Origin: Artemia franciscana | Lineage: Eukaryota; Arthropoda; Branchiopoda; Anostraca; Artemiidae | DNA: 64,000 bases | Direction: 5' to 3' | Assembly: GCF_032884065.1 (NCBI RefSeq) | Contig: NC_088868.1 | Span: forward strand, 37,750,867 to 37,814,866 | Part shown: positions 35,384-47,100 of the stretch, in pieces | Position numbering within the stretch: the stretch's first letter is position 1 | Layout: each line of letters opens with the position of its first letter | Made by a program: the position numbers and the translations under genes | Notes under the pieces: model-generated | What the model was told of the DNA's origin: nothing | Database searches by the model: none | The model's input: the letters and a program-made list of their open reading frames with translations, nothing else

Positions 35384-37450
35384 CAACATCCCCCTCAAAA
35401 TTTCCTAAGAATAGTCACACATAGATGTAGTAGAAGTTGTAAGAAGCAAAAGCCATATTTGGAAATGGTCACAGTTGTAGTCACAATCAGTTCTAGTTGC
35501 AACCACAATAGTAACAGTAGTAATAATGGCCCTGAAAGTTTCAAGTTAATACCCTTACCTGTTCCTCAGATATTGCAGATAGGCTTTTTGATAACTTAGA
35601 TTCATACACTTTTATTTTTATTTAGCTCAACATACCCCTCAACATCCTAAGAGCAGTCACACATAGATGTAGTAGAAGCTGCAAGAAGCCACAGTTGGAA
35701 ATAGTCATTATTGTAATCACAATCAGTTTAATTTGTAACCACAATAGCAACAGATGACCCTGCAATTTTCAAGTTAATACCCTTACCTGTTCCTCAGATA
35801 TTGCAGATAGGCTTTTTGATAACTTAGATTCATACACTTTTATTTTTATTTAGCTCAACATACCCCTCAACATCCTAAGAGCAGTCACACATAGATGTAG
35901 TAGAAGCTGCAAGAAGCCGCAGTTGGAAATAGTCATTATTGTAATCACAATCAGTTTAATTTGTAACCACAAAAGCAACAGATGACCCTGAAATTTTCAA
36001 GTTAATACCCTTACCTGATCCTCAGATATTGCAGATAGGCTTTTTGATAACTTAGATTCATACACTTTTATTTTTATTTAGCTCAACATACCCCTCAACA
36101 TCCTAAGAGCAGTCACACATAGATGTAGTAGAAGCTGCAAGAAGCCGCAGTTGGAAATAGTCATTATTGTAATCACAATCAGTTTAATTTGTAACCACAA
36201 AAGCAACAGATGACCCTGAAATTTTCAAGTTAATACCCTTACCTGATCCTCAGATATTGCAGATAGGCTTTTTGATAACTTTGATTCATACAGTTTTATT
36301 TTTATTTAGCTCAACATACCCCTCAACATTTCCTAGGAGTAGTCACACAAAGATGTAGTAGAAGTTGCAAGAAGCCACAGTCACATTCGAAAATAGTCAC
36401 AGATGTAGTCACAATCAGTTTAATTTGCAGCCATAATAGAAAACAATAGTAGTAATGGACCTGAAAGTTTCAAGTTAATACCCTTACCTGTTCCTCAGAT
36501 ATTGCAGATAGGCTTTTTGATAACTTAGATTCATACACTTTTATTTTTATTTAGCTCAACATACCCCTCAACATCCTAAGAGCAGTCACACATAGATGTA
36601 GTAGAAGCTGCAAGAAGCCGCAGTTGGAAATAGTCATTATTGTAATCACAATCAGTTTAATTTGTAACCACAAAAGCAACAGATGACCCTGCAATTTTCA
36701 AGTTAATACCCTTACCTGTTCCTCAGATATTGCAGATAGGCTTTTTGATAACTTAGATTCATACACTTTTATTTTTATTTAGCTCAACATACCCCTCAAC
36801 ATCCTAAGAGCAGTCACACATAGATGTAGTAGAAGCTGCAAGAAGCCGCAGTTGGAAATAGTCATTATTGTAATCACAATCAGTTTAATTTGTAACCACA
36901 AAAGCAACAGATGACCCTGAAATTTTCAAGTTAATACCCTTACCTGTTCCTCAGATATTGCAGATAGCCTTTTTGATAACTTGGATTCATACACTTTTAT
37001 TTTTATTTAGCTCAACATACCCCTCAACATCCTAAGAGCAGTCACACATAGATGTAGTAGAAGCTGCAAGAAGCCGCAGTTGGAAATAGTCATTATTGTA
37101 ATCACAATCAGTTTAATTTGTAACCACAAAAGCAACAGATGACCCTGAAATTTTCAAGTTAATACCCTTACCTGATCCTCAGATATTGCAGATAGGCTTT
37201 TTGATAACTTTGATTCATACAGTTTTATTTTTATTTAGCTCAACATACCCCTCAACATTTCCTAGGAGTAGTCACACAAAGATGTAGTAGAAGTTGCAAG
37301 AAGCCACAGTCACATTCGAAAATAGTCACAGATGTAGTCACAATCAGTTTAATTTGCAGCCATAATAGAAAACAATAGTAGTAATGGACCTGAAAGTTTC
37401 AAGTTAATACCCTTACCTGTTCCTCAGATATTGCAGATAGGCTTTTTGAC
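35384..37450. repeat. Higher-order tandem array (A-B-B-B pattern, 228/245-bp units)
   Basis: Units begin with variants of ctcaacatacccctcaacat at about 35384, then 35626, 35854, 36082, 36310, 36555, 36783, 37011 and 37239. B units are exactly 228 bp apart. A units (35384, 36310, 37239) are longer (about 242-245 bp), carry tttcctangantagtcacac and gtagtaatggnccctgaaag, and recur every 926-929 bp. The array is therefore A-BBB-A-BBB-A. B units are almost identical to each other, so amplification of the four-unit block is recent. It stops inside an A unit at ggctttttga, where the composite element at 37450 begins. On the minus strand each unit has a short open segment ending in a good donor (cag/gtaaggg). 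Confidence 0.97.
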
Positions 37451-38400
37451 AGTTAGTGGTAACGAACTGTAGTAAGGAGCAACACGGCTCAATAGTAAAA
37501 AAAACTCTAAAAAACGGAATGTTAATACAAATGGTTACATCAAAAGAATCGCATTTTAATGCTGATTTTTAATATATAAGTTTCATCAAGTTTAATCTTA
37601 CCCATCAAAAGTTATGAGCCTGAGAAAATTTGCCTATTTTTAGAAAACAGGGGAAAACGCCCCCTAAAAGTATTACAATCTTAACAAAAATCACACCATC
37701 AGATTCAACGTATCAGAGAACCATATTGTAGAAGTTTCAAGCTCCTAACTACAAAAATATGGAATTTCACATTTTTTTCCCCAGGGACGATCGTATCGAC
37801 TCAGTAGTCCTAGAATGTCGCGAGAGGGCTCATTCTAACGGAAATTAAAAGCTCTAGTGCCCTTTTTAAGTGACCAAATATATTGAAGGGTACCTAGGCC
37901 CCCTCCCACACTCATTTTTCCCAAAAGTCATCGAATCAAAATTCTGAGATAGCCATTTTATTCACCATAGTCGAAAAACCTAATAACTATGTCTCTGGAG
38001 ACGACTTACTCCCCCACAGTCCCCATGGGAAGGGTTGCAAGTTACAAACATTGACCATTGTTTACATATAGTAATGGTTATTAGGAAGTATACATACGTT
38101 TTCAGGGGGATCTTTTTGGTTTCCCGGGGGGGGGAATTTGAGGGGGGTACATGGGAGGATCTTTCCATGGAGGAATTTGTCATGGGGAAGAGAATTCCAA
38201 TGAAGGATTTTCTAGCATTATTTAAAAAAAACAATGAAAAAATAAATATGAAAAGTTTTTTCAACTGAAAGTAAGGAGCAGCATTAAAACTCAAAACGAA
38301 CAGAAATTATTACGCATACGAGAGGGTTCACTTCCTCGTAATAGCTCGCTAATTAAGCTAAAGTATTTTTAGTAATTTCAACTATTTATACTACTTATTA
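37450..38400 (+). mobile_element. Composite foldback element, partial copy
   Basis: It begins cagttagtggtaacgaactg and follows 49740-50700 base for base with about 85-90% similarity by eye, including aaagttatgagcctgagaaa, ccctttttaagtgaccaaat and ttactcccccacagtcccca. It breaks off within the first hairpin (about 38275-38395). It interrupts the A-B-B-B array. Confidence 0.9.
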
Positions 38401-39119
38401 CAATAGAAATAGCCTTAACTTAGATTTGCCTCTCATTCAGACTATCTGTCTTGGTTTTTTTTTCTCCAATCAGACATAGCTTAATGGCAACATAATACAA
38501 CCGTTAAATCACCTGCAATCACAGGAAAACAAGCGTCCGAAGCCTAACTCTGTCTTGCTGTCTCCCTCTCTCTTTCACTCTCTCTCTCTCTCTCCTGACT
38601 TTAGCATATTTTTTCTTCGTTTTCTTCTTCTATCATTCTTTATCTAGTTACAGAATGCCTTTTTTGCGTAAATTTTTAATATTAGTTCTTCATGCATCCA
38701 AAGCATGTATAATGCTACATATTTTGATTAAATGATGCTATATTATGTTTGTGATAGTTTCTATGGTACAAAAAGCCTATTCTTGGGATTGAGAATAATA
38801 AACGCATCAGTTTCGAGTTTATAACAGTGATCCTACTTTTTAAAAAATGTAGAGGAGAGCAAGACTTTTCTTATGAAGATACAATACAAGGTATTTTTAC
38901 AGCCCCTAATTCGTGACCCTGTGACTCACTATTCTTTAATTAGAACGAACTTGAAAATCTGAAAAATAAAATGTTTGATTTCGCACGAGATTTATAAACA
39001 AAGATTGAACTTTGGTGAGATTATCACTTCCTGAATTTTTTAGATCACTTCCTGAAGTTTTAAGAGCATCTTACATAAATATTTAGTAGAAGTAGATTTT
39101 AAAAATTTCTCATTTGCAG
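38401..39119. other. Non-coding, probably intron of an unknown + strand gene
   Basis: AT-rich sequence with a (TC)n run at 38560-38596 ending in the acceptor ttctcatttgcag at 39119. No upstream exon was identified. Confidence 0.4.
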
Positions 39120-39258
39120 GTTTGACGATATCAACTTCATATCAAACATGATGCTTTTCAAAGAACACAGAACAGGATTCCGTTCCGGGCTTATATTCAG
39201 ACGTGAAGATTATCATTTACAAGTAACCATTCACACTGAAAAGCCAACTGCATCTTAA
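39120..39258 (+). CDS. Terminal coding exon of an unrecognised gene
   Basis: After a strong acceptor (ttctcatttgcag) one frame stays open: it needs two bases from an upstream exon and reads FDDINFISNMMLFKEHRTGF, then RSGLIFRREDYHLQVTIHTE, KPTAS and TAA. The other two frames stop early. Amino-acid composition (charged, mixed hydrophobic, few low-complexity runs) and GC content above the neighbouring DNA suggest a real exon. AATAAA signals follow at about 39396 and 39446. I do not recognise the family. No matching upstream exon was found between TIMM21 and here, so the rest may lie across the tandem array or be very short exons I missed. Confidence 0.5.
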
Positions 39259-39879
39259 GGATTAGTAAAAAATCGAAAAAAGATAATCAGGAAACTACTG
39301 TTGAAAAACGCAAAACAGTCAATTTGTTTTGTGTAGCTCCAAGGACGAAAAATCAAAACAGGGACAGCAAATATAAATAGATGGCGGATCAGTGCAATAA
39401 ATGGCGGAATCAGTGCAATAATAATAGATGGCAGACAGTGATCAGAGCAATAAATGGTGGCTTAACTCATGATCAACTTCAAGAGTTTTTTTTTCTACAG
39501 TAGGAATAAATACCCCATGCCCAAAGGTATTTACCAAATAGGAAAAAGAAACTGGTGTAAATTTAATTATAACACTTTACCAATATCTCATCAACAATGG
39601 CAAGACGGATCACAAAATGGCTTTAGAAGCAAATTAAGCAACATTAAATTAAACTGATTAATTAACTAAATTAATCAACATTAATTAAAATTAAGCAACA
39701 TTTATGAAAATACATTTACTGTGTTTGATTTTAAATTTCTATATTGCAATATTTACCTAGTGGTTAGTAAGATCATAAAACACTGAATAAAAAGAGCTAG
39801 TTGAGATCATCAGTCATTTGTAGATTATTTAGGCCATTATGTTTCAAGATGCTACTATTCAAATTTTGCCTCCAAATAT

Positions 39880-40255
39880 AAAAAACAAAGCTTGATTGGC
39901 TTCAGAAGTGAGAAAACTAATAATAGTGGTGTAGTTGAGGCATGTGTGGTGGTTGATGGTAGCTGGTGTACACGGAGTAACAGAAATAGATACAAAGCCC
40001 TATCAGGCTGTTGAGTTGTTATAATTCTAGTCAAGAAAGTTCCTACATTTAGAGATTAGGAACAAATACTGCAGCATGTGCATGGAAGACAAAACCAAAG
40101 GTTCTAACTCTGTACCAGATCATACATGCTTTATGAACTGGCAGGGGCCAAGTACAGGAATGGAGTAAGACATATTAGTCGACGTGTTTCGAATGGAACC
40201 CACTGTGCACCAATTAAAATGCACTTGATTTATTGATAATGGCGATTAAGGCACT
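39880..40255 (+). pseudogene. Mutator-like transposase fragment, decayed
   Basis: The translation contains GVVEACVVVDGSWCTRSNRN followed by RYKALSGC, resembling the (V)DGTWxxRG(Y)xSLxG(C) start of the Mutator-like transposase domain common in arthropod genomes. Then come SKYCSMCMEDKTKG and HTCFMNWQGPSTGME, matching its SKYCxxC...C...YxGSSGxME zinc-binding and catalytic stretch, and finally a degenerate HQLKCT-FIDNGD (compare YxxxIGDGDS). In-frame stops and shifts show it is inactive. A different dispersed repeat takes over at about 40280. Confidence 0.6.
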
Positions 40256-40279
40256 CGTTCAGAAATAATAAACATCAAA

Positions 40280-40975
40280 TTTCATTAAGATCCGATCACT
40301 CCTTCATAAGTTAAAAATACCCCATTTTTTTCTAATGTTTCAGAATTAACAATTCCCTCCAACTCCCCCAAAGAGAGCGGATCCGTTCCAGTTATGTCAA
40401 TCAAGTATCTAGGACTTGTGATTATTTTTCCCACCAAGTTTCATCCCGATCCCTCCGCTCTAAGCGTTTTCCAAGATTTTAGGTCCCTCCCCCAACTCCC
40501 CTCAATATCACCGGATACGGTCTGGATTTAAAATGAGAGCTCTGAGACACAATATCCTTTCGAAACATCAAATTTGAGTAAGATCCGATCACTTCTTCGT
40601 AAGTTATAAATACCTCATTTTTTCCAATTTTTATAATTAACCCTCCCCCTAACTCCCCCAAAGAGAACTGTTCCGTTCCGTTTATACATTTCATTAGGAT
40701 CCGATCACCCAGATGTAAGCTAAAAATACCTCCTTTTTTCTAATTTTTCCGTTTTAACCATCCCCACACCCCCCCCCCCCAATGGTCGAATTGGGGAAAC
40801 GGCAATTTCTAATTTAATCTGGTCTGGTTCCTGATACGCCTGCCAAATTTCATCGTCCTAGCTTACCTGGAAGTGCCTAAAGAAGCAAAACCAGGACAGA
40901 CAGACAACAGACTGACTGACAGATTTTGCGATCGCTATATGTCACTTGGTAGATACCAAGTGCCATAAAAAGCTT
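40280..40975 (+). repeat. Dispersed repeat with 'attaagatccgatcac' modules
   Basis: The module (aatttcattaagatccgatc, then cacnnnttcgtaagttaaaaatacc, then a T-run and cctccaactcccccaaagag) repeats about three times within this stretch with different internal gaps. A related copy lies at 57085-57292. The end (cagacagacaacagactgac ... gataccaagtgccataaaaa) resembles the 3' end of a retroelement, but no ORF was recognised. Confidence 0.65.
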
Positions 40976-41419
40976 CACCAAAGCCAGAGAGACGTTAGTT
41001 CAATGACCAAAAGATTTAGGAGGATGCAGCCCCACTCATATATGGACTAATTTTGTCTCTTTCAATATTGTTCTGTACTTTAAGTTGACAAAACTTACTT
41101 TTTTAAATCTTGATTTCTTGTTTGTTCTCTTTCCAGGGAAATTCCCACAAGACAATTCCATTCTAGCAGAAAATTCCACCCAAAAAATTTATTCCAGATG
41201 ATCTGGGATGAAAAATTTTATTAGAGCACTTTCATTTGAAAAATACTACAACTTCTGATTGTTTTTAAAATCATACCAGTAATCCCCTTCTAAATGGAAA
41301 TTTTCTCAGCAAAAAGGTGTTTTCTATCAAAGATTTTTTAGGGGAGAGGGGTACAAAAGAAACCTGACAAAATACATCAAAAATATGACATTGATATCTA
41401 CTCCCTTATGATTTCTGGG

Positions 41420-41600
41420 AAATTTCTAATCTAGTCTGTTATTATGAAAGTAAAGAATAACACTAAACCCCAAAATGAGCAGAATTTATTCCGTACCGGA
41501 GGACTGTCCCCTCCTCATCTACACCACCACCACAAGGTCGCAGAAACTTCTGAGCGTGGTCATTGGATTAGAAATTGAGAATTTTAGTCCTTTCAGTGAG
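41420..41600 (+). repeat. Third copy of the foldback-arm repeat
   Basis: This sequence (gttattatgaaagtaaagaa ... ccccaaaatgagcagaattt ... ttggattagaaattgagaat) matches the arms at 3605-3778 (inverted) and 4636-4832. Confidence 0.75.
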
Positions 41601-43182
41601 TGTGCAATTTTTTGGTTGAGGGATCCGTGGAGGGCTAGTTTCTAGAAGTATTTTCCAGTGGTTTAACGCTGGCCACCAAAAAAGGACAAGCAAAGATAAA
41701 AAAAGAATGCTAATTTCTTTTTTATAAAAAAAAGCTAACATCAAACAAGGCATGTTCAATGCCAATAACAACCAGAAAAGAACAGAAACGTTTAATAATA
41801 AGAAAAAAGGGACTGCAACTGATCAAGTGAAGAAGAGAAGGTGAAAATCAGAAATGTTTGCCATTAAAACTGAAAGCAATTAAAATCTAGCCTGTATTAG
41901 GCTAGACTCTTACTACCTGGATTTGGTTGGAGAAGCTTAAATACATTTGGTTTGCCTTTTTTGTACAGGAGGGTCAATTGGGGGTCAATTGTTTTTGGTT
42001 TTCCTTTTAAAAAGTGTTGTTTCTAGTTTTCTTATCTTTTCTTGCATAACTCTTTTTGTTCCATTCTCCTGGTTTCGTATTGTTTTTGTTTTTATTTTTT
42101 GTTGTACTAACACAAAACAAATAAATAAATATCAAAACGAGCACAACTTAAATTAAATATACAAATCAACCTTAAAACGAACACAAATATTTTACTATCG
42201 TAACATAAATGAAACCCAAAACAAACAGAAACTGAATAGAAAATCAAAGCAAACAAACATACAACATGTAAACCTTAAAACAAACAAATCTTTAATTAAA
42301 TATGCAAACGAAGATTGAAACAAAGACCAATTAAAAGAAGAGTATGGGTACTGCCTCCTTCTCTAACTGTAAAAGTCTAAAACCTACTGCATCATGTGTG
42401 CTTTACTGATAATGGTGCTTTATTACAAGTATTTTCTTACATACTTATTACAACATTGAAAACAAAAAATTAAATTACAGTAAAATAAAATTTTGAACTG
42501 ACAGGCTTTCCAGCAGTTGACATGATTATATATCAAATATTTAGTTTAACCTTATTTCTTATCAAGACTGTTTATGACAAATTTAGACCTACTGCAGATT
42601 TATCATATTTCTGGGCAGTGGCATATTTAGGATATCCATTCAGAGGAGCCCACCAGCTACAAGCTACCAAAAGTCCAGAAACTCACCAGCAATTAAGCAG
42701 AGGCGCCATTTGGGCCAAATCTTGGGGTGGGCATGAACTCCATCTAGCCCCCCCCCCGATTCACTTCGTGTCGCCTAAGAAAAATGCGGGTTTTGGCATC
42801 ACATCGATCAAATATTCTAAGTAAAAACGCACTTTCAGCACCTGTGTTTTGCTTGGAAATGTACTGTAACCAAACGTGGAACTCAGCCACATTGACCTCT
42901 AAGATTAATCATAACAATGAAGAATACGATCAACGAGGTTAAGTGCTTAAACTGAAAGTGGAAAATTCAACCAGACTACAGGCTGGCATTCCTCAGCAAG
43001 AAACTTTCTTATTTAAGTAAACAATGCGTCGGTGAAAGTAATCTTCATTGCTATGCTGAGGCTTGTAACCAAAATCTCGGTTTTCCTTCAGCAGAAATCT
43101 TCCAGATTAAATATATTTACAAAAAGGAAAAACATAACAAAATAAAAAAAAATATTAGAACACTCAAGGTAACAAGGGGAGC
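41601..43182. other. Non-coding stretch with small repeat remnants
   Basis: AT-rich. The segment near 42600-42770 (gcagtggcatatttaggata ... C-run) resembles the end of a small MITE and shares its style with 45035-45125 (cctagggtgggcatttaccc ... caaattacacctctgc). No gene was recognised. Confidence 0.35.
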
Positions 43183-44105
43183 CGCCGAGGTTTCATCTTT
43201 GCAAAATCGTCAACAAGCTGGTCTTAGTCCGAATTTTTTACTAAATCCTTCTCTGCAAATATCAAAAGGAGGTGACTGAGACAATCATCTCCTGTTGTAG
43301 ACCGCAGGTAGTTTTTCACTATTTTTAGGCTAGAAAAGAAACGCTCATTGACGCTGTTGTCACAGGAAGTATGGCAGCAATACGAAGTACTTTAATTACT
43401 TCTGAGTAAGCAACTGGTAATGCCTGAAGATGGTCGACAATGTCTAGGAAGTTTTCTGGCTTTTCTCCTCATCGAACAAGAAACGCTTGGCATTACCAGC
43501 TTGAGATTCGAGAAGAATGTTGTCGATATCCAGCTCGCCGTAAAGAGCAAAGAAACGCTTGAGCAGCTCTGTGTCCATAAACTTGATTGAGCTTGGATCC
43601 AAGGCTTCAAGTGTACTCAGCACTGACAAGTTATCTGTGAACCTTCTGTCAAAATCGGCTTGTAAAAGGTTAAAAGTTCTGTTGTATTCTTGCTTTATTT
43701 CATCCGCCAAAGTAGTAGTCTGATTTCCAGATTCGATGAAATTATTTCCTAGTGTCAACAATGTCACAAATTGTTTCAGATTCTTGGTGATCTTTCGAGT
43801 TCTTCGATGTTGTCCTTTCTGACCAACAAAGGAGGGTCTAGTCGCGGGTTCATTCACAGCAGATACTTCAATTTCGAGTTATGTCGCAAACTCTTTAGCC
43901 TTCTCGAAAAGCGATACGAATGAAGCATCTGAATGCAGGTCGGTGAGTTCGCTTCTTGTGGCCTGAATCAGGGTGCGCGATCGGGAAATAACCAAGTCAA
44001 TGGCCTGGAGCTGCTGGGACAGCGAGTTCATCACTCGCATAATTGCTTCTATGTAGTGCAATTGGAAGATAACAAGGAACGATTCCATCTTCTTCTGGGG
44101 ACCAG
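43183..44105 (-). pseudogene. hAT transposase remnant (ZMYM1/TTF-type), C-terminal half
   Basis: On the minus strand three frames together resemble the C-terminal half of hAT transposases of the ZMYM1/TTF-type group. From 44088: HYIEAIMRVMNSLSQQLQAI and FVSLFEKAKEFAT. From 43857: RRTRKITKNLKQF and FDRRFTDNLSVLSTLEALDP. From about 43430: YSEVIKVLRIAAILPVTTAS, then after a frame slip VNERFFSSLKIVKNYLRSTT and GDDCLSHLLLIF. The VTTAS.ER.FS.LK.IK.YLRST..D.RLS.L.L block is the hAT dimerisation signature. Stops, at least two frameshifts and the missing N-terminal half show it is dead. Confidence 0.8.
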
Positions 44106-47100
44106 CTACCTCTGCCCGTGAAGATAGAGTAAACCTAAGATGAGTATATTTTGGTGCATTTATGTTTCTAGTTTAGTTATGTAAAATAAACTATAGTAGT
44201 AGCCAAGCTCTCGCATCCATCCAGGCGTAGGATTGAGAACCAACAAAAGGTACTAAATTACCAATAAGAGTATAGTACATAACATCCATCTACTGGATGA
44301 AAATCTGGAAATAATCAGATACTGGATGAAAATACTGGAAGAAAATCAGAAGACTGTTTTTCTGCCTCTTTCTCCTTCTTCAAGGCTGTCAATTTCTGCT
44401 TTTGAGCTCCTGACAAACTCATGATAACAAACAAATAAGATATTGAATCAACAAGATCACAAACAATTCTGTCACTCAAATCCCAATCCTAAGGATGACT
44501 TTATACTAGCTAATGTCTATTAATACCTTAGGTTAATAGGCTTAATTGTGTAAAGTCTTTTACTTCTCTCTGTAAAGTGTGACTTTCTCTGTGATGTTCT
44601 TTAGAGTCTTATGGTAGCATTGGCCTACAATCTGGAGTTTGACCAGTAGAGGATGTCAAGCGTCTCTAACTATCATAAGGTTTATGCATTGAGTATAAGT
44701 TTATGTGTCAAGTATAAAAATGTTTATTTACACATATGATACAGTAAATGTACATAAGATGAGGACAGAAACAGAATAAGAACTGACTCGAGTAATCTAA
44801 AATGGTGGCTTATATTCACTAAAACAAGGAAATAAACATTGAAACATTTGCCACAAACTGACCTATTTTAATCTGTCAACTTAGAGGAATTACTGCAAAT
44901 ATTCAGAATTTATAATATTAATATAATCATCTAGGAAATGAGCATTTGATGGAACTTGAGAATTTAATTATGTATCTAACCTACTTTCAAAGTTTACAAT
45001 GGTTAATAGAAAATAGCATAATTATTATGGCTGGCAAAGGGCCCTTTGTGGTGGAAGCTTGGGCCCCTGGAAAACCTAGGGTGGGCATTTACCCACCCCT
45101 GCCCCCCCCCCCCAAATTACACCTCTGCAATTAAGTATATTACTGTCTACAACTATTTTTTTAGCTTATTTATTATTATGCCACTAAAAAAAAGATAAAA
45201 TAATGAGTTCAACTAACCAAACTAATGACCTCTAATCTGGCTAATTCTTGAATCAGATACAAAAAAATAAGTGCTGTAAATAATACTTACATTTTAATCC
45301 TTCTTATATAAAAAAAGTTCTACTTATTAAAATACTACTTATATAAGAAATTTTCAATATCCTTTTTGATATTGCAAGACCATTCATCCTGCACTATCCT
45401 TTCTTATTTTATGGGTATGTTTGCTTTAGCACGCTAGTTGAATACTTTTCAGAAGCCATGATAAAAGGGAGAATACAATAAAGAGTGAATGCACAGTTGG
45501 AAAAAACCAGTTGTTGCACACACCAAGAGTTCTAGAAATTTTATTGGGATGATGACTCACCTCTAGACCTCCATTCAGCAGTTGGCTCATCAAAGAGGGC
45601 TAGTCTTAGAGAAACAGAACTGTTCATGTTTTTGGAGCTTTGTCACAACCTCAGCTAACACAGCGTCAACAATAAAACAAGGGAAGATAAGTTGGATTTG
45701 AAATGCTGTAGCTTGATGGTTAAGAAATCCCACATCAAGTTCTTCACATGGCTGCTTTAGGTATGGAGAAAAGATGGTCATTGTAAAAAAGAGAAGTATC
45801 TGAAAAAGACAATCACCAGTGTTGATGCCTTGGTGTTAAGGAGGGAGTCCCAACACTTCCAGCTGTCTGGGCTGCTTTTCCATAAAAAGAATGAAAATCG
45901 ACTCCAACTAGCTCTTTCAGTACAGACTTGCATAGTTCTGTATATAAACAGAAGTTGAAATCAAACTAACTTTTTCCCAAGATTTAGAGGAAAAATGAAG
46001 ATGAACTAGATAATGGCTGCTATAAAGGAGTTGGTTTTCTCCATTAGACCTGAATTGGACTGGTTGTCCACAAATCTCTCCAGTACTTCAACAACAGCAA
46101 GGAAAAGCTTCTGAAAAGTGACCATACTATCATGCCCTTCAACTCACCATATGTCACAAAAGTAAAGAAGCTTTTGCCTTTGTTGCATGAGGCAGAACAG
46201 AAGCTAATCACTCAGTTTGTTTAGGGGAGTAGGACAAAAATGATAACTTCTTTTTAAGTCCAGTCTTGAGGCCTTCACTAGGGCATGGTTCAAATAATGC
46301 AAAGCATGATACACATAAAAAGTAAGTGAGTACTGCTTTTGTATCACTACTTGAGTGCCCTTGTACAATATTGCCAACATTGAAAAACAAATAATTCAAA
46401 AGGAACTGAGAGGAATAAATATGGCTACCATCAGATCTCAAAGGGATATGTATGCTAAGCTATGAGTTCAATTTGAAATCCCTCTACAAAAGATGAAATG
46501 GCAAGGCCACTGGATAGGCCTAAACCAGTTAAGAAAGGAGCAAGGCAAGATTTCATTGCCTCACCTTGTTATTTCAATAATTATGTCCTTCATATGTTGT
46601 CCAGTCATGTGATCCAAGGGGTTGATAAACAGATCAGGAATGACATGTTTTAATATAATTTTATGGGCTTACTCATTTCTCCTTATTTCCTTCTTTATAC
46701 AAGTAGGCCTATAGGGAGTTCAAGATGGTGCAGGGGATTTTCATAAAATGTTGATTTGCAATCCACACATCATCTTAGCTGCTCTCCATTGCACTTTTAT
46801 AATCTTTATTTTATTAAAGTGAAACCTTGAAAATGGAGCAACTGCTCAAGTGAGGCACAAGTAAAGCATTTTGAGCCTTAATTTCTGATTTATGAGATTT
46901 TTGAGGATTCATGGCCTAGAGCTAGCCTGTTTCTTAAATTTAGGGGGGAAAGCTCTGATATAGGCTGCTTAAAATCCTGCTTACATGACAATAATTGCAT
47001 TTTCAAAAACTAAAGGCAATGAGATAGACTGAAAACCCAAAATGAAGGTAAAACCTCATTTTTCAAATTTTAAACTGTGTAGACCTGTTATCTATGCAGT

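Noticed and set aside
6571-37450. Possible CRISPR-like arrays of regular repeats
   Set aside because: The 80-bp and 228-bp units are contiguous tandem repeats with no unique spacers, and the genome is animal.
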